32,599 bases of DNA, from assembly GCA_024229275.1 (NCBI GenBank), contig JAAESQ010000179.1, positions 1 to 32,599 of the forward strand, in the 5' to 3' direction. The position numbers and the translations under genes were made by a program. Source of the DNA: a bacterium. GTDB lineage: Bacteria > Acidobacteriota > Thermoanaerobaculia > Thermoanaerobaculales > Sulfomarinibacteraceae. Shown here one piece after another: positions 8,717 through 17,100 of this stretch. The notes below the pieces were generated by a model that was not told where the DNA came from, did no database searches, and worked only from the letters and a program-made list of their open reading frames with translations. Within the stretch, counting starts at the first letter, position 1; every line of letters starts with the position of its first letter.

Positions 8717-10836
8717 TAGACCTCTTGGTGAGGGAACAACCGCATGAAGTGCCGCTTGGTTTTCAGGCGGTTAAGATATCTCGTCATAGCACGTTTTGGT
8801 CGTCGCCCAGCCTCGGTCCTCCAATCCTCCGACACCAGGAAATCAAGCAGATGTATCGCCTCAGCACCGCCACGAACGAGCGAATCGCGACACGTGGCAC
8901 AGTACGTCACGATCGGCAAATCCGACTCGGCTGCCCGGCGTTGCGCGATTCCGATGGTGAGTTCAGGGTTGATCGGTCGGATGAACCCACCAGTCCCACA
9001 GCACCGTGTCCTCTCCTTGCCAAAATCGTACTCCTCGACGCTGGCCCCTCCCTCCGACAGTAACTGCCGCACTGATTCGTGCAACAGTTGGTCGTAACGA
9101 CCACGACAAGAGTCGTGGAGCACGACTCGGGCTCCATCCCGCAGTTGAGGCGGTTGCCAAACATCTGCAAGTAACTGCCACACGCTTGTGACGCGTATCC
9201 CGGGAAGGTTCTTCAACAGACTCCCGCTGCAATCGGGGCAGGCAGTCACGAGTTCCTCTGCCCCAACGCGCTCGATCATCTCGAGAAGGTGTTCGCGCTC
9301 TTGGTCGATATTGATCCCGATTTGCTCTACTGGCGCGCCGCAGCAGTACATCAACACGCCAAGGTCAGGATACGCAGGAAGCAGCTCGCGATAGATCGCC
9401 ACTGTCTGCTCCGGTGCAACCGCGGGGAGAGCACAGCCCGTAAAGAACAAGCTCTTCGCCCGTCTTCGCGCGGGAGACGCCATGATGAGAGTGAGCGCCC
9501 GTGATACACCAAGGCGCCAATGCAACTGCACCGAACGATGCCGCAGCAATGGCCCACTCCCGTCCTCTACCGCCCTGACGCGGGCCAGCCTGAGCAATGC
9601 ACCCGTATCCAATCCCTCGGGACAAACCTCCGCACAGAGTCCGCACAGGTTGCAGGAGTAGGTCATGCGCAACGTATCGGGCGAGTCTGGAGTCTCGATG
9701 ATCTGGCGAGCTAGGTCTTTCGGTGTGGAACACATTGCTGCTAGGAATTCACACTGATCGACGCACAGGCTACATTGGCAATCGAGGCATCGCTCACCTT
9801 CTTGCACGGCCTCAATCTCGGTCAATGCCTCATGCGCAGAAGTCGTTAACGTCGGAGGTCGAATCCGTTCCAGCCGGACGTTTTCAGGAATAGAAAGAGA
9901 CCACAACAGATTCCGAGGCCGCGGCGACTCCCTCTCTGCGCGCAAATCCTCGCCGGAAATATAGCGCTGAACCGACTGCGCAGCTCTCCTTCCAAGGGCC
10001 ATTGCTTCGACCACAGTGGACGGTCCGCTGACGGCATCTCCAGCGGCAAACACCCCTCCCAAACCCGTCTCACAGGTAACTGCATCGGCTTCAATCGCGT
10101 CCCGGCGCGACCTGTCGAGCGCACTTCGCCCTTCCCCAGCAAGGTATTCGCGAGCACCAGCAAACCCGATCGCTAACACTACAGAGTCGTAGCGCCTACA
10201 TAAGTCGTTCAGCGCTTCGTGCTTCCCAAGAGTGACTCCCGTCCTCACTTCGATGTCGAGGGTCCTAACGGCGGAGAGGTCACGCTCCAACACAGACGGA
10301 GGAAGTCTCGAAGGTGGAATCTTCGAACTGAGACACCCTCCGAGGGTCTCATCTTGATCCAGTAGCACAACCTGAAAACCATCACGACGCAGATCGTACG
10401 CAGCCATGAGTCCGGCAGGTCCACCGCCTACGACTACAACCTGCCGCCCTCGGTCGGCTCTGCACTGAGTGTCATGCTGAGGTTCCCCGATCTCAGCCTC
10501 GGCGAGAAATCTCTCGATATCCCGTATTCGAACAGCCGAATCCTCTTCGATTCGCTTGCAGTTCAGTTCGCACGGATGACCGCACACATAACCTAAAATG
10601 CCAGGGAACGGCAACCTTTGGCGAAGATGGGAGAGCGCCTCTTCAAACTGCGACTCACGCACCATCTTCAGAGTACCGCGCACATCCACGTGAAGCGGGC
10701 AGCGAGCCACACAGTTGGCCGGGCCTTCTCCGCGACACCCCTTGAGCATCTGTTCCGCCCGCTCCTGGACACGAGCAGCTGTCGAGACATCAGGCTCCAC
10801 GGCTACCGGAAGTCGGCTCTGTGGCCAATCCACCAC
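8716..10836 (-). CDS. GltD-like flavoprotein fused to an HdrD-like CCG iron-sulfur domain
   Basis: A 706-aa fusion. The N-terminal GltD-type helical iron-sulfur domain has cysteines near residues 34-46 and 85-93. An FAD Rossmann motif VVVVGGGPAGLMAAYDL (about 133-149) follows, and the FAD-closing segment GVFAAGDAVSG lies at about 261-271. Only about 40 residues separate the LAIG strand (221-224) from that segment, so the usual NAD(P)H-binding subdomain of GltD (about 120-130 aa) is missing. Next come ferredoxin-like cysteines at 350-362 and 395-405. The C-terminal HdrD/GlpC-like half has two CCG motifs (498-500 and 612-614) with partner cysteines at 468, 533/536, 577 and 646/649. The GTG at 10836 follows AAGGAG by 5 nt and is preferred; a GTG at 10896 has no good site. 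Its stop is coupled to the NuoG-like start. It probably takes electrons from the Nuo-like subunits to reduce an unknown substrate. Confidence 0.9.
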   Translation of the reverse strand: MVDWPQSRLPVAVEPDVSTAARVQERAEQMLKGCRGEGPANCVARCPLHVDVRGTLKMVRESQFEEALSHLRQRLPFPGILGYVCGHPCELNCKRIEEDSAVRIRDIERFLAEAEIGEPQHDTQCRADRGRQVVVVGGGPAGLMAAYDLRRDGFQVVLLDQDETLGGCLSSKIPPSRLPPSVLERDLSAVRTLDIEVRTGVTLGKHEALNDLCRRYDSVVLAIGFAGAREYLAGEGRSALDRSRRDAIEADAVTCETGLGGVFAAGDAVSGPSTVVEAMALGRRAAQSVQRYISGEDLRAERESPRPRNLLWSLSIPENVRLERIRPPTLTTSAHEALTEIEAVQEGERCLDCQCSLCVDQCEFLAAMCSTPKDLARQIIETPDSPDTLRMTYSCNLCGLCAEVCPEGLDTGALLRLARVRAVEDGSGPLLRHRSVQLHWRLGVSRALTLIMASPARRRAKSLFFTGCALPAVAPEQTVAIYRELLPAYPDLGVLMYCCGAPVEQIGINIDQEREHLLEMIERVGAEELVTACPDCSGSLLKNLPGIRVTSVWQLLADVWQPPQLRDGARVVLHDSCRGRYDQLLHESVRQLLSEGGASVEEYDFGKERTRCCGTGGFIRPINPELTIGIAQRRAAESDLPIVTYCATCRDSLVRGGAEAIHLLDFLVSEDWRTEAGRRPKRAMTRYLNRLKTKRHFMRLFPHQEV

Positions 10837-11260
10837 TTCAGCTCCTTCCGGCCCCTGCCGATTGGCCGAGCCACAGGGCGACACTCTTCGTCGCACTTAC
10901 AGAAAGCTCAACCATTTGTCACATCCCCGTAACGCAAACAGCCACCTCATCGAAACGTCGTCCTGCTCTCAAACCCTTTGGAGTTGTCGATCCAGGACAA
11001 GGTGCGCGAACGCAAAGGTAACAATGCAATCGACATGCCGGCGAACACAAGTCCACCCTTCCCCAGCTCACGATTGTCCCTTGTCCGAGTAGGAGAGCCA
11101 AGGCGAGAGTGGAAATCGATTGCAGAACACCTCGACGTTCAGCGTACCCCTCGCGACTCCTCAGCTAGGCGCCAAGTATCGCGAGACGCTGCAACGGAGA
11201 TGCCTCGCTCTGAGTAAAGGTGCCGCTTTCGGACTAAGGGGCTCGGCACCGGATGTCAGC
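10837..11260. other. Intergenic region upstream of the redox operon
   Basis: About 424 bp between the DsbA-like stop and the preferred start of the GltD-HdrD fusion. The end nearest the DsbA-like gene holds a terminator-like hairpin. The rest should contain the promoter of the six-gene redox/two-component operon, but no clear sigma-70 or sigma-54 element was recognised. Short open frames on both strands have no ribosome binding sites or recognisable domains. Confidence 0.5.
11219..11250 (-). terminator. Candidate terminator hairpin after the DsbA-like gene
   Basis: A perfect 7-bp stem GGTGCCG/CGGCACC, probably extended by a short inner CTT/AAG stem, lies 10-42 nt past the TAG of the DsbA-like gene. 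In the minus-strand transcript it is followed by TTTACT, a weak U tract. It separates the housekeeping genes from the redox operon. Confidence 0.5.
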
Positions 11261-12382
11261 CTACGGTTCTATTCCCGCACTGAGTCGCCTAACCATCGTC
11301 GGGAACCACTCCTCTTTCGGCACTTGAACCTGCCAACCATTAACAAAATACGTTGGTGTAGCGTTGACACCGAGACGGTGTCCGAGGCTCATCTGTTCGA
11401 GGACGCCTGCGATCGAATCCGATCCCAGGAAACACGAGCCGAAACCAGCTTCATCCATACCCTGTCCGGATACAAAATCCAAGGCAGTCGCTCGAACCAT
11501 ATCCGTCTTCATCTCTCCCTGCAGGGAATAAAAGAGCTCCTTCAAGTTAGTGAGCATGGTTACGTCCTCACGGGAAATGCACCACGCTGCCGATGCTGAC
11601 CGAAATGCCCAAGGATGTATGCGTGTCAGCGGAAAAGCTACCGCTGCATGCGACGCCCTATCATCGTATTCCTCGATAATTTCCTTGATGAGTGGCCACT
11701 TGTTCTTGCAGCCCGGACACTCAAAATCCGAGAACTCCACAATTTCGACCGCTGCCTTGTCCCTCCCGTGAGACCGCACAACAGCCGGGTGGTTACTCAG
11801 CAACTTCCTGCGCAAGGCGACCGGATCCTCATTCAGAGGGAAAGGCGGACCCAGAACTATGAATCTGCCGTCAGAGCTCAATGCTGCCGGTTTACGATAG
11901 TCACCGTAGCCACTCTCTACCAGCAATGTGAACGGGATCAACGCGCCAGAGGGGAATCCACCCGAATCCCAGTTCACTCGGACTCTGATTCCCATCCCAC
12001 CTTCCAGAGCTTTTGGGAGGAACCCCTCGATGTACTGGTGAAGACTCAGCGACGAATCTTGCGGCGCTGGCAACTGGCCTGCGGCTCCAAGAAACACCAG
12101 GTTCGAGACCTCATCGACCACCAGGACCGTCGAACCGCGAAGAAAATCATTGTTGCAGTCTCGATCGATCGTGATGATTCTGTAGCTTCCCGACGGACCA
12201 CGCTGCCGCTCGTCGGCTTTGATCTTGAAGCTCGAGCCCGGATAGAACGGCAAAGCCCGCTCTGCAAAGCGCAGAATCACTGGATCTTGAGCTGGCGCTT
12301 GGGCTTCTTCAGCAGCGACCGGCAGAGTTGTACCCACAACACTGATGAGCACCAAGACGACCCAAATCGCTCTAAACTTCAT
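11261..12382 (-). CDS. Secreted DsbA-family thiol oxidoreductase with a long N-terminal domain
   Basis: A 373-aa exported protein with a signal peptide (MKFRAIWVV..., cleavage likely after about residue 24 at PVAAEEA). Residues about 30-190 form an N-terminal domain that I do not recognise. The C-terminal 170 residues are a DsbA-like thioredoxin fold with the active-site motif CPGC in FSDFECPGCKNKW and the cis-proline loop NATPTYFVNG. It should exchange disulfides in the periplasm, as an oxidase or isomerase. The ATG at 12382 has GGGAGA spaced 4 nt and begins a standard signal peptide; an ATG at 12397 also has GGAG upstream and cannot be excluded. The gene follows recA by 70 bp and ends in a hairpin. 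Two further cysteines (in AAWC and FGSCF) occur in the DsbA domain. Confidence 0.85.
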   Translation of the reverse strand: MKFRAIWVVLVLISVVGTTLPVAAEEAQAPAQDPVILRFAERALPFYPGSSFKIKADERQRGPSGSYRIITIDRDCNNDFLRGSTVLVVDEVSNLVFLGAAGQLPAPQDSSLSLHQYIEGFLPKALEGGMGIRVRVNWDSGGFPSGALIPFTLLVESGYGDYRKPAALSSDGRFIVLGPPFPLNEDPVALRRKLLSNHPAVVRSHGRDKAAVEIVEFSDFECPGCKNKWPLIKEIIEEYDDRASHAAVAFPLTRIHPWAFRSASAAWCISREDVTMLTNLKELFYSLQGEMKTDMVRATALDFVSGQGMDEAGFGSCFLGSDSIAGVLEQMSLGHRLGVNATPTYFVNGWQVQVPKEEWFPTMVRRLSAGIEP

Positions 12383-12419
12383 ATTCTCTCCCGTCATCTA
12401 TCTCCACCAACAATGCTAC

Positions 12420-12454
12420 AGCACTGTTCTACTGATCAGGAACAACGCAGTGCT
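12420..12454 (-). terminator. Hairpin at the recA stop codon
   Basis: AGCACT and AGTGCT form a perfect outer stem that starts within the recA stop codon. An inner GTTC/GAAC pairing closes a loop containing the palindrome CTGATCAG, with a 5-nt bulge on one side. No U tract follows, so it may attenuate or stabilise rather than terminate. The DsbA-like gene lies only 38 nt further on. Confidence 0.35.
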
Positions 12455-13472
12455 ACTCGTCCGTATCCGGCTCTTCGAAAACGAGCCCCAACTCCTGGCG
12501 CAGTCTGCTTTCTAGATCGGCGGCAGTGTCGGCATTCTCTTTCAAGAAATCACGAGCAGCCTCGCGTCCTTGACCCAGTCGGGTTTCCCCTGAGGAGTAC
12601 CACGATCCAGATTTCTGCACCATTCGGTGCTCCACACCTAGATCTAAGATCTCACCAGTCTTGGAGATTCCCTCGCCGTAGAGGATGTCGAACTCCGCGA
12701 TTCTGAAAGGAGCCGCGACCTTATTCTTGACGACTTTTGCTTTGGTGCGGTTACCGATCACCTTGTCGCCCTGTTTGATCGCTGCGATTCGTCGGATGTC
12801 GATCCGGACGGAGGTATAGAACTTGAGTGCGCGCCCACCCGTCGTCGTCTCGGGATTACCGAACATCACACCAATCTTCTCCCGGATTTGGTTGATGAAG
12901 ACGATGCAGGTGTGCGACTTCGAAACTATGCCTGCGAGTTTCCTCATCGCCTGAGACATGAGTCGGGCGTGGAGGCCGACCGAGGCATCACCCATGTCTC
13001 CTTCCAGCTCTGTACGGGGAACAAGCGCTGCCACAGAATCTATGACGATCACGTCCACTGAGCCTGACCGAATCAAGGTTTCCGCAATCTCCAGAGCTTG
13101 TTCACCGTAATCCGGTTGAGAAACCAAGAGGTCATCAAGTTGGACGCCGAGATTCTCGGCGTATTCGGGATCCAGCGCATGCTCTGCGTCGATGAACGCT
13201 GCGAATCCTCCTGTTGCTTGTGCGTTCGCGATCACATGCAGCGCCAACGTCGTCTTTCCCGATGACTCCGGACCGTAGATCTCCACAACTCGGCCCCGCG
13301 GAAGGCCACCAACACCCAGAGCCGCATCTAGGGACAGCGATCCTGTCGATATCGTTTTCATGCGGGTCGGCGGCTGTTCGCCAAGCCTCATGATCGCACC
13401 CTTGCCAAACTGTCGTTCAATATGACCCAGCGCCGTTTCCAACGCCTTCAACTTCTCCGGTTGCTTCGTCAT
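12453..13472 (-). CDS. recA: RecA recombinase
   Basis: A 339-aa protein, close to the usual 340-355 residues, with full-length RecA architecture: a short N-terminal helix, the ATPase core with Walker A GPESSGKT (67-74), the IDAEHALDP segment, the Walker B strand [12 protein letters not shown], the INQIREKIG loop with the disordered L2 region (GNPETTTGG), and a short acidic C-terminal tail ending EEPDTDE. It forms filaments on single-stranded DNA, catalyses strand exchange and stimulates LexA self-cleavage where LexA is present. The ATG has a strong AGGAGGAG ribosome binding site 7 nt upstream. A sigma-70-like promoter lies at 13518-13546. No LexA-type operator was recognised. Confidence 0.98.
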   Translation of the reverse strand: MTKQPEKLKALETALGHIERQFGKGAIMRLGEQPPTRMKTISTGSLSLDAALGVGGLPRGRVVEIYGPESSGKTTLALHVIANAQATGGFAAFIDAEHALDPEYAENLGVQLDDLLVSQPDYGEQALEIAETLIRSGSVDVIVIDSVAALVPRTELEGDMGDASVGLHARLMSQAMRKLAGIVSKSHTCIVFINQIREKIGVMFGNPETTTGGRALKFYTSVRIDIRRIAAIKQGDKVIGNRTKAKVVKNKVAAPFRIAEFDILYGEGISKTGEILDLGVEHRMVQKSGSWYSSGETRLGQGREAARDFLKENADTAADLESRLRQELGLVFEEPDTDE

Positions 13473-13499
13473 GAGTTAACTCCTCCTGCATGGAACGCA

Positions 13500-13521
13500 G
13501 CGTGGTGGGCAGCCACCATGC
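13500..13521 (-). promoter_or_regulatory. Dyad in the recA leader
   Basis: A 9-nt inverted repeat, GCATGGTGG against CCACCACGC with one mismatch and a 4-nt centre, spans the predicted transcription start and overlaps the -10 element. Its position suits an operator or a 5'-leader hairpin. It does not match the E. coli, Bacillus or alphaproteobacterial LexA box. Confidence 0.35.
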
Positions 13522-13546
13522 TACGGCTCGGGGCACGCCTCGTCAA
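13518..13546 (-). promoter_or_regulatory. Predicted sigma-70 promoter of recA
   Basis: On the minus strand TTGACG (-35, five of six consensus bases) and TAGCAT (-10, four of six) are separated by exactly 17 bp. The recA start codon lies 45 nt downstream of the -10 element. This suggests recA is transcribed separately from the LtaS-like gene, which ends at 13573. Confidence 0.55.
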
Positions 13547-13572
13547 GCTGTGAAGCGACCATCTCTCGAATG

Positions 13573-16380
13573 CTACCGCTGTAGGCGTGGTGACTTCAGA
13601 TCGGCTCTCAGTCGCTGCTGGAGATCGTAGTTCAGAACCAGACGCCCGACCTCAAGGTTCTCGCGCGCAGCGATGTCGAGCGCTCGACACCTATCCACGG
13701 GCACTCGCTCCAAACTCGCGTCGTCGTAGCATGCCCCTGACTCGATATCGCCCGTCTCACCGCCAATATAGACCAGGCCGTCGCTCACCCAGGCTCCTTG
13801 GCGACGAGTTACAGGGACAGTTTCAGAGGTGCCGAGTAGGTTTCGGCCCATGTATGGCAATGGGCTCGGATCAACTCCAAACAAGGCAAGAAGAGTGGGT
13901 GCCACGTCGGTTAGACCACACCTGATCCGCTGCTCACCACGCAACGTTGTCTGCTGCGGAACATAGATCATCAGCGGCACTCGATCAGCGAGATAGTAGT
14001 TGATACCGTTGCGGGGTTGTCCTATCAGGTCGACCATCTCCTGGTCCCAGCCAAGGCCCGATCCATGATCTCCCCAAATGGCTACCACGGTGTTCTCGAG
14101 GAGTCCGTTTTCTGCAAGCCCATCCACAAAGAGCCCGATCGCTTTGTCGAAGAAGTGCATGGTGTGAACGTAGTTTCCCAGAGACGAGCCCTCGAGTTGT
14201 CCCAATTTGAGTTCAACCAAATCCTCAGGAAAGCCCGAGTAAGGATGGTGATTCGAGAGAGTGATCATCAGGGCACAGAAAGGCTGTGGGAGCTTCTCCA
14301 AATGGGGCAACATCTGGGCTAGGAAGTCTCGATCGTTGAGTCCCCACCCAACATTCAAGCCAGGTGTGAACTCATCTTTGAAAAGAGATCTCTCATAGCC
14401 ATACTCGCCGTGTAGGATTCTTCGATTCCAGAAACCGCTAGGGAAGGGGATCGCCGACATTGTCGCGTAGCCGTTCTCCGCCAGAACTTCGGCAAGACCC
14501 AGGAACCGGTTTCCGGCGAACCGGAATGATGCCGCACCCGCCGGGGCGGGCAATACGGATGCTTGCGTCATCAGCTCCGCATCGGATGTACGGCCTTGAT
14601 AGGTTTGGTCCGTACAGCGCGGGAACCACAACGCTCCATCCCGCCATCGGTTCATATTAGGTGTGACTTCCTGTCCGTCAATCTCGAGACCCACAGCAAA
14701 GCCCTGCATCGACTCGACCTGGATCATGACGAGGTTCATGCCCGAGGCTACACCGAACGACGGCCCCTGCCCCTTTCGCAGGTCGCGACGGTTGTCGAAC
14801 CAACTCAAAATCTGTTCGTATTCGTCCTGCCCGAGCGGTGGCCGCAAAAAGGAATTTCTCGCTGCTCGATACCCATCGTATGCATGGAAGTTCAGCAAGC
14901 CGATCTCTCGCACCAGTACGATGTTGTCGTAGACCTGCGAGAAGGCGTGTGACCTGGTCTGGGTCATCCGCCACAAGAGGTTGGTTCCCGGGACGACCAG
15001 AATTGCAGCCAGAGCTACTGCAACCCAGCGCGCCGTTGTGCCACCTCTTCTTTGAAGCGGAACCACAAGCGCAACAAGGACACAGCCCATTAGAAGATCG
15101 ATCGCTAGCCAAATGTCCTTCCGCAGAGTTAGAGAAGCGACAGTTTCCCAAACATCGTCCGTTTGACCGGCCCCACCAAATGCTGCCATAGAGAACACGT
15201 TACCGAAGAATCGGAGGTTTATTGTGTCAGAAAAAACGACGAATGACGTGACACCTCCTATAAACCAGCAGGCGAACGGTCGAATTCGTCGAGGCAAGAT
15301 GAGCACCGCAAGAATGAGTACCGCAGCTCCGGCGATAACCATCCAGCCGGAATCCTGTGTAGGACGCCGACCGACTTCTGCGAGCACACCCCATTGTTTA
15401 CACGACAGGGCACTGAACAACCACACAACATCCGCGACGGCCACGATCTCGACTAGCCACAACGGAGCGGATCTCCACCTCAGGACAACGACGGCAGCTC
15501 CCACCAGCACACATGCGGTCAACAAAGCCACTGCTGGTGTCTTCAGAGGCTGAGGCAGAACCCAGACCTGGATTGGGTCAACAGGTGTCGGATCACCATC
15601 CGAGAACCAGCAAACGAACTCCTCAACCGGATCCCAATGGAGGATATAGCGACCGTTCTTCACGGGCGCTCTCAGACGAGCTGTAACCTCATAATCCTGA
15701 CCAGGAGCAATCGTTTGGTCGAAGCGTGTTCTCTCACCTTCGAAGCCGGCATCCTCTCCATCGAGGGTTTTCCAGTGATATGACATCTTGAACGAAGCGT
15801 TAGCTTCCCAAGGTTCAAGACCCTCGTTTCGGAGGTGCAGATCCACCTCCGCTACCCCATCGGCCCACATGAGCTTCGGTGTTTCATGCGACAGCAACTG
15901 AAAAGCATGGGTCGCAGGGGCCTGAGTGACAGTCACGGGAACCGGAAGCAAAGGTGTCGGGTCGCGCTGGGCGAACCAACACACTCGCTCGTGCACCAGA
16001 TCCCACTGAAGCAGATACTCACCCGGCCGAGCCGGCGCCACTACGATCGCATCAAGACGGATCTCCTCCCCGGGCGAGACGTCCCGAATCAACGAAGTGC
16101 GTTTTCCGTCGAGAACCACCACTTTGCCATCGAGGTCAAGCCAATGATAGGCCAAGCGAACTCCGCTATCAGGAGCCCACACCAACGACCCCTGGTTGGT
16201 GACTTCAACAGCAACGATCCTGCGTTCTAGGGTCTCCATCTGCCCAATGCTCTCGACCTGGACTAATTCAACGTCGTAGACCGCTGCTGGGGAGTGCGCG
16301 CTTCCGATCTGGTCAGAACCGAAACACAGCACACCCAACAGCAACACAACTACGGCAATTGGAATGGCGCGATCAATCAT
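13573..16380 (-). CDS. LtaS-like phosphoglycerol-transferase/sulfatase-fold membrane enzyme with two N-terminal Ig-like repeats
   Basis: A 935-aa protein. A signal/anchor helix (about 6-22) is followed by two tandem beta-sandwich repeats (about 35-150 and 158-275). They share the pattern W...YHW..LDG, a P-G-E/Q turn, G-Y-L-HWD and VCWF-DPTP. About five membrane helices (280-485) and an extracytoplasmic alkaline-phosphatase-superfamily domain (545-860) follow. LtaS active-site equivalents are present: E556 in QVESMQG, nucleophile T598 in QGRTSDAE, D771/H772 in WGDHG, and SNHHPY at 709-714. The family transfers or hydrolyses phosphoglycerol or phosphoethanolamine groups. In a Gram-negative cell the substrate may be periplasmic glucan or another glycan. 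Ig-like repeats ahead of the helices are not part of standard LtaS/OpgB proteins and may bind the acceptor or partner proteins. The gene lies between skp-like and recA. Confidence 0.85.
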   Translation of the reverse strand: MIDRAIPIAVVVLLLGVLCFGSDQIGSAHSPAAVYDVELVQVESIGQMETLERRIVAVEVTNQGSLVWAPDSGVRLAYHWLDLDGKVVVLDGKRTSLIRDVSPGEEIRLDAIVVAPARPGEYLLQWDLVHERVCWFAQRDPTPLLPVPVTVTQAPATHAFQLLSHETPKLMWADGVAEVDLHLRNEGLEPWEANASFKMSYHWKTLDGEDAGFEGERTRFDQTIAPGQDYEVTARLRAPVKNGRYILHWDPVEEFVCWFSDGDPTPVDPIQVWVLPQPLKTPAVALLTACVLVGAAVVVLRWRSAPLWLVEIVAVADVVWLFSALSCKQWGVLAEVGRRPTQDSGWMVIAGAAVLILAVLILPRRIRPFACWFIGGVTSFVVFSDTINLRFFGNVFSMAAFGGAGQTDDVWETVASLTLRKDIWLAIDLLMGCVLVALVVPLQRRGGTTARWVAVALAAILVVPGTNLLWRMTQTRSHAFSQVYDNIVLVREIGLLNFHAYDGYRAARNSFLRPPLGQDEYEQILSWFDNRRDLRKGQGPSFGVASGMNLVMIQVESMQGFAVGLEIDGQEVTPNMNRWRDGALWFPRCTDQTYQGRTSDAELMTQASVLPAPAGAASFRFAGNRFLGLAEVLAENGYATMSAIPFPSGFWNRRILHGEYGYERSLFKDEFTPGLNVGWGLNDRDFLAQMLPHLEKLPQPFCALMITLSNHHPYSGFPEDLVELKLGQLEGSSLGNYVHTMHFFDKAIGLFVDGLAENGLLENTVVAIWGDHGSGLGWDQEMVDLIGQPRNGINYYLADRVPLMIYVPQQTTLRGEQRIRCGLTDVAPTLLALFGVDPSPLPYMGRNLLGTSETVPVTRRQGAWVSDGLVYIGGETGDIESGACYDDASLERVPVDRCRALDIAARENLEVGRLVLNYDLQQRLRADLKSPRLQR

Positions 16381-16490
16381 CGACTACTGGATCTGACCCC
16401 CGATTGTGAAGCCTCAGCCGGAAAATCGTCCTATCCCGATCCTGTGCAGTCTCTCGCAAGACCAACATCCAAGTGGTGGAGAGTCTATGC

Positions 16491-17018
16491 CTAGTTTGAG
16501 TCCACCGGAAACCGCTCATTGTAGATCGCAACTACGGGATCAGTCAGGTTTGCAGAATCTGCAAGATAAACCAGGGTCACGGCCTTCATCAAGAAGACTG
16601 CATCGAAGCCGTTCTGCTCAGAATACTCCCTGACAACGGTATCGAGTCTCTGCGCCACTTCTTGAAGAAGCTCTTTTCTCTTTGCCTCAAAAGCGCGCGT
16701 GAGATTCAGTTCTTCATCCTCAAGTTCACGAATCTTGTCGCGCAACTTCAGTTGCAACTCTTCGATGGCCTCTGGGCTTGCCACACCCGACTGCTGCTCA
16801 AGCTGCGTACGGAAACGGGTCGCTTCTATCGCCAACACAGCAATATACTCGCGGCGAGGCTGAGCCCACTCGTCAAGCTGCTGAACGGCGACTTTCCCCT
16901 GTTCGACGGACGAGACCGCACGTTCAACCTCAAAAAAGCCGATCTTGTTCGCATCGGCGGTTACTGTCCCAAACAATACAAGCACGAGAATCAAGGAGAA
17001 CCGCACACAGAATCGCAT
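16491..17018 (-). CDS. OmpH/Skp-family periplasmic chaperone
   Basis: A 175-aa protein with a clear signal peptide (MRFCVRFSLILVLVLFGTVTADA, cleavage around residue 22), a first strand KIGFFEVERAV and a long charged helical hairpin (about 40-130) of coiled-coil character, matching the jellyfish fold of Skp. In this family a trimer binds unfolded outer-membrane proteins in the periplasm. The C-terminus has the second beta element FDAVFLMKAVTLVYLADSANLTD. The ATG at 17018 is preceded by GGAGG at 7 nt. Longer in-frame starts would put 64 non-conserved residues before the signal peptide. It is unlinked here to bamA or lpxD, the usual neighbours, and lies beside an envelope-modifying enzyme. A candidate promoter is at 17053-17080. 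Confidence 0.85.
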   Translation of the reverse strand: MRFCVRFSLILVLVLFGTVTADANKIGFFEVERAVSSVEQGKVAVQQLDEWAQPRREYIAVLAIEATRFRTQLEQQSGVASPEAIEELQLKLRDKIRELEDEELNLTRAFEAKRKELLQEVAQRLDTVVREYSEQNGFDAVFLMKAVTLVYLADSANLTDPVVAIYNERFPVDSN

Positions 17019-17052
17019 CGAAAACCTCCACGCCGACTCAATCGGGCGCGTG

Positions 17053-17080
17053 ATTGTAGCACGCTGTAGCCCGTCACCAA
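17053..17080 (-). promoter_or_regulatory. Candidate promoter of the Skp-like gene
   Basis: On the minus strand TTGGTG and TACAAT (five of six -10 bases) are separated by 16 bp, just after the stop of the PAS-Fis regulator and 35 nt before the start codon. The -35 match is weak. Confidence 0.35.
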
Positions 17081-17100
17081 CTTGGAGAAAAGAGCAAGAA

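Noticed and set aside
11615-12706. 363-codon plus-strand open frame
   Set aside because: It lies antisense to the clearly conserved recA and DsbA-like genes, and its translation is low-complexity and charged without any motif.
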